This document shows, in pieces, positions 1-9,579 of a stretch of 64,000 bases of DNA (the first letter of the stretch is position 1; the number at the start of each line of letters is the position of its first letter). The notes under the pieces were generated by a model that saw nothing but the letters and a program-made list of their open reading frames with translations, did not search any database and was not told where the DNA came from. The position numbers and the translations under genes were made by a program. The stretch is from Variovorax paradoxus (GTDB lineage: Bacteria; Pseudomonadota; Gammaproteobacteria; Burkholderiales; Burkholderiaceae_C), in the NCBI RefSeq assembly GCF_009755665.1, contig NZ_CP046622.1:3348001-3412000 (forward strand), in the 5' to 3' direction.

Positions 1-3
1 AGC

Positions 4-951
4 ATGCACGCGACACTCCGGCCTGAAGGCCTTGCACCGGGCTTGCCCAAGCGGTCGCATCTTGCCGCCGCGGGCTTTGCCTGCATGCTGGCGGCCACGT
101 TCATGTGCGGCCTCAGCGAGACCGATGCATGGCCCGCAGCGTTTCACTCCGGCTTCGGAAGTCCGGTGCTGGTGTGCATTACGGTGCTGCTGATCGCATT
201 TGCCGTGATGACGCCGTCGCTGCCACCCACCGAGGCGAGCCCCGCCTTCCCGGCCATCCTGGTGCTCTGCATCGTTGTCGGCATCTATCTTCCCTGGTTC
301 AGCGGCTTGCCCTGGACCGGTGCATGCGCAGGCATGGCGTGGTTCATGGCCGCCTGCCTGGCCCACACGCTCCATGGCGAGGCCATCGAGAGCCGCTGGC
401 GCCAGTACAAGGAGGATGCCCGGCGGCACAGGGAGCGCACGAACCAGACCACGCACCATGGCCTCCTCGTCATGGCGGGGTCGCTACTGCGCATCACGGT
501 GGCGTGGCCTTACCGGCTGATGCAACTCGGCGCCTCGCAATCGCCCCGCCTGGTAATCGCCATCGTGTGCATCTCGATCGCAGCCTTGCCGGCGCAGGAG
601 CGCGCGTGGCAGCTGCCGTTCTCCGCCGCCGTAGCCGGCCTGTTTGTGTTGTTTGCCAGCTTGTGGTTCAACCATGCGGTGCTGGCCCTCCTGCCGGGCC
701 AGAAGCTCGCACGGAGGGGATGGATCGGACTGGCCTTGCTCACGCTTTGGGCCGTTTGGGCAGGCGTGTACTACGGCGCGGGCAGCTGGATCGATACGCA
801 TCTGGGCTGGGGCCCCGCGGCCAATCCATTGGAAACGCAGGTCCGCCGCTTCGGACTCACCTTCTGCGCCCCGCTCCTGCTCATGATGTGGACCTCCGGC
901 TTTTTCAGGCTGGTCAAGGTGCAGCGGCAGTCGCGGACAGGCTCGCGCTAG
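4..951 (+). CDS. Polytopic membrane protein of unknown function
   Basis: The 315-residue product is rich in hydrophobic stretches, roughly at residues 19-37, 53-69, 79-118, 182-198, 204-226, 236-256 and 285-304, so it should cross the inner membrane about seven or eight times. A highly charged stretch near residues 124-147 (many Arg, Glu and Lys) probably forms a cytoplasmic loop. I recognise no family motif. The start lies at the window edge, so the true start could be upstream and unseen. The gene ends 40 bases before the convergent sigma-54 regulator gene, and no partner gene is visible. Confidence 0.6.
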   Translation: MHATLRPEGLAPGLPKRSHLAAAGFACMLAATFMCGLSETDAWPAAFHSGFGSPVLVCITVLLIAFAVMTPSLPPTEASPAFPAILVLCIVVGIYLPWFSGLPWTGACAGMAWFMAACLAHTLHGEAIESRWRQYKEDARRHRERTNQTTHHGLLVMAGSLLRITVAWPYRLMQLGASQSPRLVIAIVCISIAALPAQERAWQLPFSAAVAGLFVLFASLWFNHAVLALLPGQKLARRGWIGLALLTLWAVWAGVYYGAGSWIDTHLGWGPAANPLETQVRRFGLTFCAPLLLMMWTSGFFRLVKVQRQSRTGSR

Positions 952-990
952 AGAATCGAACCGCCCGCAGCCAAGGGTGGTCTCCGCATT

Positions 991-2544
991 TCAGGCCGCG
1001 CGATCCGTGTTTGTCATACGCTCGTACAGCGTCGCCCGCGAAATACCCAGCAACCGCGACGTGGCAAGCTTGTTGCCGCCGGTTGCCGCCATTGCCGCGG
1101 CGATGGCGCGCCGTTCAAGTTCTGCCACCTGCTGCGCGAGTGGCCGCAGCAATGCGGCTTTCTCGTCGGCGTCACCGCCTGCTTGCGGCAACTCGGGTGG
1201 GGCAATCTGCTCGAGCCCCGCTTCGCGCAAGATGCGCTCGAGTTGCGCCGCGTCGATGCGCTGCGAATCGCTGCGCATGGTCACTTGCTCCAGCACGTTG
1301 CGCAGCTCGCGGATATTGCCGCGCCAATGCTGCCCGGCAAGCAGCGCCAGTGCATCGGGTGTGAGTTCGGGCGGCGCCTCGCCGCTGCGCAGCGCCATGT
1401 CTTCGCCCAGCGCTTCGACCAGCGCCGGAATATCGCTGCGGCGTTCGCGCAGGGGCGGCACGCGCAGCGGCAGCACGTTGAGGCGGTAGTACAGGTCTTC
1501 GCGAAACTGGCCGCGGCGCACCAGCTCGGGCAGGTCGCGCGAGGTGGCGGCGATCACGCGCGCATCGAAGGGCACGAGCTTGTTGGAGCCGAGCGGCTCG
1601 ATCTCGCCCTCTTGCAGCGCGCGCAGCAGCTTGGCCTGCAGGCCGAGCGGCATGTCGCCGATCTCGTCGAGGAACAGGCTGCCGCCATCGGCCAGCTTGA
1701 ACTTGCCCTCGCGCCCGCGTCGGTCGGCGCCGGTGAAGGCGCCGGGGGCAAAGCCGAAGAACTCGGCCTCGAGGAGCGTGTCGGGCACGGCCGCGATGTT
1801 GACGCTGACGAACTGCCCCTTGGCCCGCGCAGATGCCGCGTGGATCGCATGCGCGAGCAGCTCCTTGCCGGTGCCGGTTTCGCCCAGCAGCAGCACCGGG
1901 CTGGTCGACTGTGCGGCACGCCGTGCATGGCGCTTTACTTCCACCGCCGCGGGGCTGCTGCCGATAAAGCTGGCAAAGGTGTATTTCGAGCGGCGCTGGC
2001 CATCGGCCGCATGCTGGTAGAGCGGGTTGTTGCGCTGGCTCGCCAGCTCGCGCCGCGCATCGTCGAGGTCGCGCTGCAGCAGCGCAAACTTGCTGATGAG
2101 CGGCTGCAGCGTGGTTTCGGGCTGATCGAACAGCACGATGCCGATGGCGCCGATCACATCTCCCGCCCCGCCCTTTTGTCCCTCTTGCCCGTCGTGCTCG
2201 GCGCGCAGCGGAATGCGGCTGACAACGAAAGTACCTGCTTTGTTGGTGAGCAGGTCAACAAGTATGGGCTCGCCGGTTTCGAGCACGCGCCGCATCTGCG
2301 TGTTGGGAATCACGTCTTCGACCATGTGCCCCATGAACTGGTCGATCGAAGAAAAACCCAGCGCCGGCAAGAAGCGCCGGTAGCCTTCGTTCACCCACAC
2401 GATGCGCCCGCTGCGGTCGACCAGGAACATGCCCTGGCTGATGCTCGAGAACAGATGGAACATCGAGCGCGCAGCCAGCGCGAGGATGCCCTCTGCGTCG
2501 AGGGGCAATGCGGAGGGTGCGGCAACAGGCGGAGCGGCGGACAT
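991..2544 (-). CDS. Sigma-54-dependent transcriptional activator with PAS sensor
   Basis: This is an enhancer-binding protein that would drive sigma-54 RNA polymerase. In the 517-residue form starting at the ATG at 2544, a PAS-like region lies near residues 27-115. The AAA+ domain follows with Walker A GETGTGKE near 221-228, the sigma-54 contact loop GAFTGA near 268-273 and Walker B LFLDEIG near 290-296. A Fis-type helix-turn-helix closes the protein (TSRLLGISRATLYERM). A TTG codon at 2589 would add 15 residues; neither start has a strong ribosome site, and I prefer the ATG because the extension is not domain-like. There is no receiver domain, so signalling is probably through the PAS domain. 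Its targets are unknown. It is divergent from the efflux operon at 2702. Confidence 0.88.
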   Translation of the reverse strand: MSAAPPVAAPSALPLDAEGILALAARSMFHLFSSISQGMFLVDRSGRIVWVNEGYRRFLPALGFSSIDQFMGHMVEDVIPNTQMRRVLETGEPILVDLLTNKAGTFVVSRIPLRAEHDGQEGQKGGAGDVIGAIGIVLFDQPETTLQPLISKFALLQRDLDDARRELASQRNNPLYQHAADGQRRSKYTFASFIGSSPAAVEVKRHARRAAQSTSPVLLLGETGTGKELLAHAIHAASARAKGQFVSVNIAAVPDTLLEAEFFGFAPGAFTGADRRGREGKFKLADGGSLFLDEIGDMPLGLQAKLLRALQEGEIEPLGSNKLVPFDARVIAATSRDLPELVRRGQFREDLYYRLNVLPLRVPPLRERRSDIPALVEALGEDMALRSGEAPPELTPDALALLAGQHWRGNIRELRNVLEQVTMRSDSQRIDAAQLERILREAGLEQIAPPELPQAGGDADEKAALLRPLAQQVAELERRAIAAAMAATGGNKLATSRLLGISRATLYERMTNTDRAA

Positions 2545-2662
2545 GGGCGGATCGTAGCGTGCATCAATCCGCAACAAATCCGGCATCAATGCGGCTGCGG
2601 AATTGTCCAGAATTCACATCCGGCCAAAGAATGCGACTAAAGCCCTCATCCGGCCTTAAGTA

Positions 2663-2678
2663 AATCAATCGTTTGATT
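2663..2678. promoter_or_regulatory. Candidate TetR operator
   Basis: A perfect inverted repeat AATCAA-TCGT-TTGATT lies 24 bases upstream of the TetR-family gene start at 2702. This is the size and place expected of an operator for an autoregulated TetR-family repressor at the head of its own efflux operon. That it binds the neighbouring regulator is inference. Confidence 0.55.
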
Positions 2679-2701
2679 AGCTGCGTGGTCTAATCGCGGG
2701 C

Positions 2702-3424
2702 ATGAGCGCCACCGCCCTTCAAGCCATTACCGCCCGCGCCCCTCGAAGCGACGGCGTTGAAGCGCGCCAGCGCCTTCTCTACGCCGCACTCGCGCTCTTT
2801 GCCGCCAACGGCTACGCCAAGACTTCCACACGCGAGATTGCGCGCAACGCCGGCGTCAACATCTCGGCCATCAGCTACTACTTCGGCGACAAGGCTGGCT
2901 TGTATGCCGCCACCTTCGGCGAGCCGATGGGCGGCAATGCCGGAGACTTCGTGCAGCTTTACGACGCACCCGACATGCCGATCGAAGAAGCGCTTCGCAT
3001 CTTCTTCACGCACATGATCGAGCCGCTGAAGCAAGGCGAGATCGTGCGGCAGTGCATCCAGCTGCACCTGCGCGAAATGCTCGAACCCACCAGCCAGTGG
3101 GCCGAAGAGATGGAGCGCGACATCAAGGCGCCGCACAAGGCCATTGCGGGCGTGCTGTGCCGCCGGCTCGGTCTTGCGCGGCCCGACGACGACGTGCATC
3201 GCCTGACCTTCGCCATCACCGGCCTGGCCATGCAGCTCTTCGTGAGCCAAGACCTCGTCGAAGCGATACGCCCCTCTTTGCTGAACACGCCTCGCAGCGT
3301 CGACACGTGGGCTCAGCGCCTCACAGGCTATGCGCTTGCGCTGGTCGAGGCCGAAGCCGTGCGCCGCCAGGCCGCCGCCAAGCCTGCGGCCGCACCAGTC
3401 CGATCCGGGAGAAAGAAGACATGA
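2702..3424 (+). CDS. TetR/AcrR-family repressor of the efflux operon (CecR/YbiH-like)
   Basis: The 240-residue protein has a TetR helix-turn-helix near residues 20-65 (TSTREIARNAGVNISAISYYF, seen as a shorter core STREIARNAGV...SYYFGDK) and a C-terminal ligand domain that resembles the DUF1956 type found in CecR/YbiH. It probably represses its own operon and is released by a toxic substrate of the pump. Its stop overlaps the start of the outer-membrane factor gene by ATGA, so it is cotranscribed with the three pump genes. An inverted repeat at 2663-2678 is the likely operator. The assignment to the TetR family is firm; the CecR-like label rests on domain style and context. Confidence 0.88.
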   Translation: MSATALQAITARAPRSDGVEARQRLLYAALALFAANGYAKTSTREIARNAGVNISAISYYFGDKAGLYAATFGEPMGGNAGDFVQLYDAPDMPIEEALRIFFTHMIEPLKQGEIVRQCIQLHLREMLEPTSQWAEEMERDIKAPHKAIAGVLCRRLGLARPDDDVHRLTFAITGLAMQLFVSQDLVEAIRPSLLNTPRSVDTWAQRLTGYALALVEAEAVRRQAAAKPAAAPVRSGRKKT

Positions 3425-4920
3425 GAAGACTTCGATTGATTTACACGGTTTGCCTGCCGCTCGGTCTCGGGCTCGGGCTTACCGGCTGCGGCTTCATGAG
3501 GCCGCCCGCCGCGGTGGAAGCGCCGATGCCCGCGCAGTGGCACGCGCCGCTGCCTCACGGCGGCTCGCTCACGTCGCTGGCCGACTGGTGGCGCCAACTC
3601 GACGACCCGCTGCTGGTCGAACTCATTGCCGCGGCCGAAGCCGCGAGCCCCAACGTTGCGAGCGCCGCAGCGCGCGTGGCCGAAGCGCGCTCCACGCGCA
3701 TTGCGGCCGGTGCGGCGCTGCTGCCCAACCTGGACGGCACGCTTTCGGCCAGCCGTGGCGTCTCGGGCTCTTCGCTTGGCTCGGGCGCTTCAGGCGCCTC
3801 GTCCGGCAGCGGCGGCGCCACCGCACTTGCGCCGGTGACCACGCTGCAGGCCGGCCTTCAATCGCAATGGGAAATCGACCTGTTCGGCCGGCTGCGTGCC
3901 GACCGCGATGCAGCGCGCAACCGGCAGGAAAGTGCCGATGCCAAGTGGCATGACGCACGCGTTGCAGTGGCGGCCGAAACCGCCAATGCCTATTTCGCAG
4001 AGCGTGCCTGCCAGCAGCAGTTGCGCGTGTCCGAATCGGACGCCCGCTCGCGCAGCGAAACCGCGCGGCTCACCGACCTTTCGGCACGCGCTGGCTTTAC
4101 CGCACCGGCAGATGCCGCACTCGCACGCGCCAGCGCCTCCGATGCTTCCGGCCGCCTGACGCAGCAGCGCGCGTTGTGCGCAGTGCAGCGCAAGGCGCTG
4201 GTGGCGCTCAGCGGCATCGACGAAACAACGCTGGAGCAAAAGCTCGCAGCCTCGCCGGCGCAACGCGCGCTGCCGGCGGTGGGCAGCATTGCCAGCGTGC
4301 CGGCACAGGCCATCTCGCAGCGGCCCGACGTGTATTCCGCCGAACTGGGCGTGGCCGCCGCAAGTGCCGACGTGGGATCGGCCGAGGCCGCGCGCTATCC
4401 GCGCCTGTCGCTCTCGGGCTCCATCGGCCGCATGCAGATTCGCACCAGCGGCTTTCGCGAATCGCTCGACACCTGGACCGTGGGGCCGGTGTCACTCACT
4501 GTGCCCCTGTTCGACGGCGGCACGCGCGCCGCCAACGCCGAAGCAGCGAAGGCGCGCTACACCGAAGCCGTCTCGCTGTACCGGGCCAACGTGCGCCAGG
4601 CGGTGCGCGAGGTGGAAGAAGCCTTGGTCAACCTCGACAGCACCAACGCACGCGCCACCGATGCCGACACGGCCGTGCAGAACTACCAGGCCTCGTTCGA
4701 CGCCACCCAGGCCCGCTATCAAAGCGGCCTGGCCAGCCTGTTCGAACTCGAGGATTCGCGCCGCACGCTCTTTGCGGCGCAAACCGCGCGCGTCTCGCTG
4801 CAACGCGAACGCACCGAAGCCTGGGTGGCGCTCTACCGCTCGATGGGCGGCGGATGGGCCCGCCCCGAATCGTCCTCTATGACCTCCAACCCGACCGCCA
4901 AGGTCGCGACGTCGCCATGA
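3421..4920 (+). CDS. Outer-membrane efflux lipoprotein, NodT family
   Basis: The 499-residue product is the outer-membrane channel of a tripartite RND pump. It begins with a lipoprotein signal whose lipobox LTGC puts the lipidated cysteine at about residue 23. Two long, repeated, alanine-rich helical halves follow, as in OprM/NodT proteins, with the NPDV-like SQRPDVYSAELG segment near residue 300 that marks this family. The ATG at 3421 overlaps the TetR stop (ATGA), and the stop overlaps the adaptor start in the same way, so the start is well supported by context. The N-terminal part has a Ser/Gly-rich insert around residues 115-135. Confidence 0.92.
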   Translation: MRRLRLIYTVCLPLGLGLGLTGCGFMRPPAAVEAPMPAQWHAPLPHGGSLTSLADWWRQLDDPLLVELIAAAEAASPNVASAAARVAEARSTRIAAGAALLPNLDGTLSASRGVSGSSLGSGASGASSGSGGATALAPVTTLQAGLQSQWEIDLFGRLRADRDAARNRQESADAKWHDARVAVAAETANAYFAERACQQQLRVSESDARSRSETARLTDLSARAGFTAPADAALARASASDASGRLTQQRALCAVQRKALVALSGIDETTLEQKLAASPAQRALPAVGSIASVPAQAISQRPDVYSAELGVAAASADVGSAEAARYPRLSLSGSIGRMQIRTSGFRESLDTWTVGPVSLTVPLFDGGTRAANAEAAKARYTEAVSLYRANVRQAVREVEEALVNLDSTNARATDADTAVQNYQASFDATQARYQSGLASLFELEDSRRTLFAAQTARVSLQRERTEAWVALYRSMGGGWARPESSSMTSNPTAKVATSP

Positions 4921-6149
4921 AAAGAATCAAACGCTCTACCCTCGTCATCGCGCTGCTGGCGCTCGTTGTGGTCGTTGCTGCGGCCGTGTGGCTGACACGC
5001 GGCAAGCCCGCGAACGAATCCGCAACGCCCGCGGCCGCCAAGGGCAAGGACGGCGCACCGCCGCCCCGGCCGTCCCTGACGGTGACTGTCGCCAAACCCG
5101 AGCCCACCGAGCTGACGCTCACCCTTGCTGCCAATGGCAATGTGGCGGCATGGCAAGAAGCCAGCGTGGGCTCCGAATCGAGCGGCCTCAAGCTGGCAGA
5201 GGTTCGTGTGAACGTGGGCGACGTGGTGAAGAAGGGCCAGGTGCTGGCCGTGTTCTCGCCCGAGACGGTGCGTGCCGACATCGCGCAATCGCGCGCCTCC
5301 CTTGCGGAAGCAAAGGCCACCGCCGCCGACGCCGCTGGCAACGCGGCGCGCGCCCGCACGCTGCAAGCCACGGGCGCGTTGAGCCAGCAGCAGATCAACC
5401 AGTACCAGACGGCCGAGCAAACCGCCAAGGCGCGCGTCGAAGCCGCCGAGGCCGTGCTGGCAGCGCAGGAAGTGCGCGGCCGCAATACGCAGGTGCTGGC
5501 GCCCGATGACGGCGTGATCTCGTCGCGCACCGCAACTGTCGGCAGCGTGGTGGCGGCCGGCACCGAACTGTTCCGGCTGATCCGCCAGGGCCGGCTCGAA
5601 TGGCGCGCGGAGGTCACCTCGGCCGAACTCAGCCGCATCGCGGTGGGCACCACAGCCTTCGTGGTCAGCGCAAGCGGCGCGCAGGTGCGCGGCAAGGTGC
5701 GTAGCATCGCGCCCACGGTCGACCCGCAAACGCGCGCGGCACTGGTCTATGTCGACCTGCCGAACGTGCAGCAGAACACCGGCATCAAGGCGGGCATGTT
5801 CGCGCGCGGCGACTTCGAACTCGGACGCAGCTCGGCACCCACCGTGCCGCAGAGCTCCATCGTTCCGCGCGACGGCTTCAACAACGTGTTCATGCTGCTG
5901 CCCGACAACCGCGTGGCGCAGCTCAAGGTGCAGACCGGCCGCCGCGTCGGCGAGCGCGTCGAAATCACCAGTGCGCTGCCCGAAGGCGCGCAGATCGTGG
6001 TGCAAGGCGCGGGCTTCCTGAACGACGGCGACCTGGTGCGCGTCGTGGCGGCGCCCGCACCGGCAGCGGCCGGAGCCCAGCCCGCCGCATCGGCGGCATC
6101 GGCGCCCGCGGGCAACGCGGGCACCAACGAAACAAAGGCACGCCCATGA
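4917..6149 (+). CDS. RND efflux periplasmic adaptor (membrane fusion protein)
   Basis: The 410-residue product links the inner-membrane pump to the outer-membrane channel. It has an N-terminal membrane anchor at about residues 7-25, a charged and proline-rich linker, and then the usual order of a split lipoyl-like domain (VRVNVGDVVKKGQVLAVF near residues 95-112), an alanine-rich hairpin with SQQQINQY, and beta-barrel segments. An alanine/proline-rich tail follows residue 385. The start at 4917 overlaps the previous stop, and its own stop overlaps the pump start (ATGA). The family is MexA/AcrA-like; the substrate cannot be read from sequence. Confidence 0.92.
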   Translation: MKRIKRSTLVIALLALVVVVAAAVWLTRGKPANESATPAAAKGKDGAPPPRPSLTVTVAKPEPTELTLTLAANGNVAAWQEASVGSESSGLKLAEVRVNVGDVVKKGQVLAVFSPETVRADIAQSRASLAEAKATAADAAGNAARARTLQATGALSQQQINQYQTAEQTAKARVEAAEAVLAAQEVRGRNTQVLAPDDGVISSRTATVGSVVAAGTELFRLIRQGRLEWRAEVTSAELSRIAVGTTAFVVSASGAQVRGKVRSIAPTVDPQTRAALVYVDLPNVQQNTGIKAGMFARGDFELGRSSAPTVPQSSIVPRDGFNNVFMLLPDNRVAQLKVQTGRRVGERVEITSALPEGAQIVVQGAGFLNDGDLVRVVAAPAPAAAGAQPAASAASAPAGNAGTNETKARP

Positions 6150-9100
6150 ACGTTTCCGCATGGTCCATCCGCAACCCGATTCCGGCGGTGATGCTGTTCG
6201 TGCTGCTCACCTTCGGTGGGCTGCTGTCGTTCAACGCGATGAAGGTGCAGAACTTTCCGGACATCGACCTGCCGACGGTGACGGTCTCGGCATCGCTGCC
6301 CGGCGCCGCGCCTTCGCAGCTGGAGACCGACGTTGCGCGCAAGCTCGAGAACTCCATTGCCACGGTGCAGGGCCTGAAGCACATCACCACCAAGGTGCAG
6401 GACGGTGCCGCGACGCTCATCGTCGAGTTCCGCCTCGAGAAGCCGGTGCAAGAGGCCGTGGACGACGTGCGCTCCGCGGTGCAGCGCGTGCGCGCCGACC
6501 TGCCGGCCGACGTGCGCGACCCCGTCGTCACAAAGCTCGACTTCGCAGCCCAGCCGGTGCTGGCCTTCACCATCGCCTCGCCGCGCATGGACAGCGAGGC
6601 GCTGAGCTGGTTCGTCGACAACGACGTGACCAAGAAGCTGCTCGCACTGCCCGGCGTGGGCGCGGTCAACCGGGTGGGCGGCGTCACGCGCCAAGTGCAC
6701 ATCGACCTGGACCCGGCCAAGCTGCAGGCGCTGGGCGCCTCGGCGGCCGACATTTCGCGTCAGCTGCGCCAGGTGCAAACCGAAAGCGCGGGCGGCCGTA
6801 TTGACCTGGGCGGCAGCGAGCAGCCGGTGCGCACGTTGGCTACCGTGCAGTCGGCCGACCAGCTCGCCGACTTGCAGATCGCGCTTTCCGACGGCCGCCG
6901 CATCCGGCTCGACCAGGTGGCGCGCATCAGCGACACCATCGCCGAGCCGCGCGCCGCCGCGCTGCTCAACGGCAAGCCCGTGGTCGGCTTCGAAGTGGCC
7001 CGCAGCCGCGGCGCCAGCGAAGTGGAAGTGGGCCGCGCCATCCAGAAGGCGCTGGCCGACCTGCGCGTGCAGCGACCCGACATCGAACTGACCGAAGCCT
7101 TCAACTTCGTCGACCCGGTGGAAGAAGAGTACGACGGCTCGCTGCACCTGCTGTACGAGGGCGCGATCCTGGCCGTGATCGTGGTGTGGCTGTTCCTGCG
7201 CGACTGGCGCGCCACTTTTGTCTCGGCCGTGGCGCTGCCCATGTCCGTGATTCCGGCCTTTATCGGCATGCACCTGCTGGGCTTTTCGGTCAACGTGATC
7301 TCGCTGCTTGCGCTCTCGCTGGTGGTCGGGATATTGGTGGACGATGCCATCGTGGAGGTGGAAAACATCGTTCGCCACCTGCGCATGGGCAAGTCGCCGT
7401 ACGAGGCAGCCATGGAGGCGGCCGACGAAATCGGCCTGGCGGTGATCGCCACCACCTTCACGCTGATTGCGGTGTTCCTTCCCACGGCGTTCATGAGCGG
7501 CGTGGCCGGCAAGTTCTTCAAGCAGTTCGGCTGGACGGCTTCGCTGGCGGTGTTTGCGTCGCTGGTGGTGGCGCGGGTGCTCACGCCGATGATGGCGGCC
7601 TACATCCTGAAGCCGGTGGTCGGCGCCGAAAAGGAGCCGCGCTGGCTCACGGTCTACATGCGCGCGGTGGAGTGGAGCACGCACCATCGTTTCAAGACGA
7701 TGGTGTTCGCCACCCTCTTCTTCTTCGGTTCGCTGGCGATGATTCCGCTGCTGAAGACCGGCTTCATTCCACCGGACGACAACTCGCAAACGCAGATCTA
7801 TCTCTCGCTCGCCCCCGGCTCCACGCTCGCACAGACCACCGCGGCTGCGGAAGAAACGCGAAACCGCGTGATGAAGATCCAGCACGTGAGAAGCGTCTAC
7901 ACCACGGTGGCGGGCGGTAGCGCGGGCGGCGACCCGTTCGCCAACTTCGGCACGCCCGAAACGCGCAAGGCCACGCTCACCATCAAGCTGGACGACCGCG
8001 GAGACCGGCCGCGCAAGCAGGTGATCGAAAACCAGATTCGCGCCGCGCTCGAAACGCTGCCCGGCGTGCGCAGCACGGTGGGTCTGGGCGGCTCGGGCGA
8101 AAAATACATTCTCGCGCTCACCGGTGAAGACCCTGCGGCCTTGGCAAGTGCGGCCAGTGCGGTCGAGAAAGACCTGCGCACGGTGCCCGGCCTCGGCAAC
8201 ATCACCTCGACCGCGAGCCTGATCCGTCCCGAAATTGCGGTGCGTCCCGACTTTGCACGCGCCGCCGATCTTGGCGTGACCAGTTCGGCCATCGCCGAAA
8301 CCTTGCGAGTGGCCACGCTGGGCGACTACGACCAAGCGCTGGCCAAGCTCAACCTTGCGCAGCGGCAGGTGCCCATCGTGGTGAAGCTCGAAGATTCGGC
8401 ACGGCAGAACCTCGACCTGCTCGGCCGCCTTTCGGTGCCTGGTACGCGCGGCCCGGTGATGCTGAGCCAGGTAGCCTCATTGACGATGGAAGGCGGCCCG
8501 GCCGTCATCGACCGCTACGACCGCTCGCGCAACGTCAACTTCGAAATCGAACTCTCGGGCGTCGGCCTGGGCGATGCCAAGACGGCAGTCACTTCGCTGC
8601 CATCGATCCAGAAGCTGCCGCCCGGCGTGCGCGTAACCGAGATCGGCGACGCGGAAGTGATGACAGAGTTGTTCGCGAGCTTCGGCCTTGCAATGCTCAC
8701 GGGCGTGCTGTGCATCTACATCGTGCTGGTGCTGCTCTTCAAGGACTTCCTGCATCCGGTGACGATTCTTTGCGCGTTGCCTTTGGCATTGGGCGGAGCA
8801 TTCGTGGGCCTGCTGATCGGGCAGAAGGCCCTGTCGATGCCCTCGCTGATCGGGTTGATCATGCTGATGGGCATCGCGACCAAGAACTCGATCCTGCTGG
8901 TCGAATACGCCATCGTGGCGCGGCGCGATCACGGCATGAGCCGCTGGGATGCGCTGCGCGATGCCTGCCACAAGCGTGCACGTCCCATCATCATGACCAC
9001 GCTGGCCATGGGCGCGGGCATGTTGCCGATTGCGGTGGGCCTGGGTACTGCCGACTCAAGCTTCCGCTCACCGATGGCGATGGCGGTGATTGGGGGGCTG

Positions 9101-9256
9101 ATTACGTCTACCGTGCTGAGTCTCTTGGTGGTGCCGGCTGTGTTCACTTATGTGGATGACATCGAGCACTGGATTCGGCGAACTGTGCGCAAGCTGCGGG
9201 GGCAGCCGGCTGATCCGCATATTGATGATGACTTGGTGGAGCGGCCGGCGCGTTGA
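6146..9256 (+). CDS. RND family efflux permease (HAE1-like, AcrB/MexF class)
   Basis: The 1036-residue protein is the proton-driven pump of the operon. It starts with the typical first helix after WSIRNPIPAV, and the two-fold repeat of six membrane helices and large periplasmic loops is visible. The adjacent acidic pair of the fourth helix is present in GILVDDAIVEVENI near residue 395-405, and the lysine of the tenth helix is present in GIATKNSILLVEYA near residue 910-925, so the proton relay looks intact. Length is normal for the family. Context with its own TetR gene and outer-membrane factor makes it a complete, self-regulated export unit, probably for drugs or aromatic toxins (inference). 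Confidence 0.95.
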   Translation: MNVSAWSIRNPIPAVMLFVLLTFGGLLSFNAMKVQNFPDIDLPTVTVSASLPGAAPSQLETDVARKLENSIATVQGLKHITTKVQDGAATLIVEFRLEKPVQEAVDDVRSAVQRVRADLPADVRDPVVTKLDFAAQPVLAFTIASPRMDSEALSWFVDNDVTKKLLALPGVGAVNRVGGVTRQVHIDLDPAKLQALGASAADISRQLRQVQTESAGGRIDLGGSEQPVRTLATVQSADQLADLQIALSDGRRIRLDQVARISDTIAEPRAAALLNGKPVVGFEVARSRGASEVEVGRAIQKALADLRVQRPDIELTEAFNFVDPVEEEYDGSLHLLYEGAILAVIVVWLFLRDWRATFVSAVALPMSVIPAFIGMHLLGFSVNVISLLALSLVVGILVDDAIVEVENIVRHLRMGKSPYEAAMEAADEIGLAVIATTFTLIAVFLPTAFMSGVAGKFFKQFGWTASLAVFASLVVARVLTPMMAAYILKPVVGAEKEPRWLTVYMRAVEWSTHHRFKTMVFATLFFFGSLAMIPLLKTGFIPPDDNSQTQIYLSLAPGSTLAQTTAAAEETRNRVMKIQHVRSVYTTVAGGSAGGDPFANFGTPETRKATLTIKLDDRGDRPRKQVIENQIRAALETLPGVRSTVGLGGSGEKYILALTGEDPAALASAASAVEKDLRTVPGLGNITSTASLIRPEIAVRPDFARAADLGVTSSAIAETLRVATLGDYDQALAKLNLAQRQVPIVVKLEDSARQNLDLLGRLSVPGTRGPVMLSQVASLTMEGGPAVIDRYDRSRNVNFEIELSGVGLGDAKTAVTSLPSIQKLPPGVRVTEIGDAEVMTELFASFGLAMLTGVLCIYIVLVLLFKDFLHPVTILCALPLALGGAFVGLLIGQKALSMPSLIGLIMLMGIATKNSILLVEYAIVARRDHGMSRWDALRDACHKRARPIIMTTLAMGAGMLPIAVGLGTADSSFRSPMAMAVIGGLITSTVLSLLVVPAVFTYVDDIEHWIRRTVRKLRGQPADPHIDDDLVERPAR

Positions 9257-9579
9257 TCAACAGCCCAACTCAATTCCAACCACCGCGGCGCGCAGCGCCG
9301 CAGTGGCCTGGTGGCCGAGCGAAGCAAAGGCCCAGATGGGTTGCACTCCCCTCTGTATGCGCCGAGGAGCGGAGGGTTTCGCGGATCAGGGCCGCAGCTG
9401 TCTGAGCGAAGCGAGTTCTGCGGACCCCGCGAAAACCGAGCACCGCAGGTTGCCCCGTAGCGCAGCGCAGGGGTCGCAGACAGTGGGGTCGCCTTTTCTT
9501 TGCTTACTTTCTTTTGGCGAAGCAGAAGAAAGTGAGTTCGCCGCCGGGCGGAATCCCGGCCCCGGAAAATAAAGCCAAC
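9257..9579. repeat. Intergenic repeat-like element with a strong hairpin
   Basis: The 323 bases between the RND gene and tctA hold no credible gene. The right part has an 11-bp stem (CTTACTTTCTT with AAGAAAGTGAG, one G-T pair) at 9503-9536, which can act as a two-way terminator between these convergent genes, followed by a GC-rich inverted repeat near 9541-9560. From memory, stretches of this type occur many times between genes in Variovorax and relatives, so I call it a dispersed repeat; that part is recall, not something the window shows, since it is present only once here. Confidence 0.5.

Noticed and set aside
1183..2640. Plus-strand frame opposite the sigma-54 activator
   Set aside because: The minus-strand product has all AAA+ motifs, while the plus-strand frame has none.
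5747..8335. Long minus-strand frame over the RND pump
   Set aside because: Antisense to a clear pump gene, with His/Arg-rich composition.
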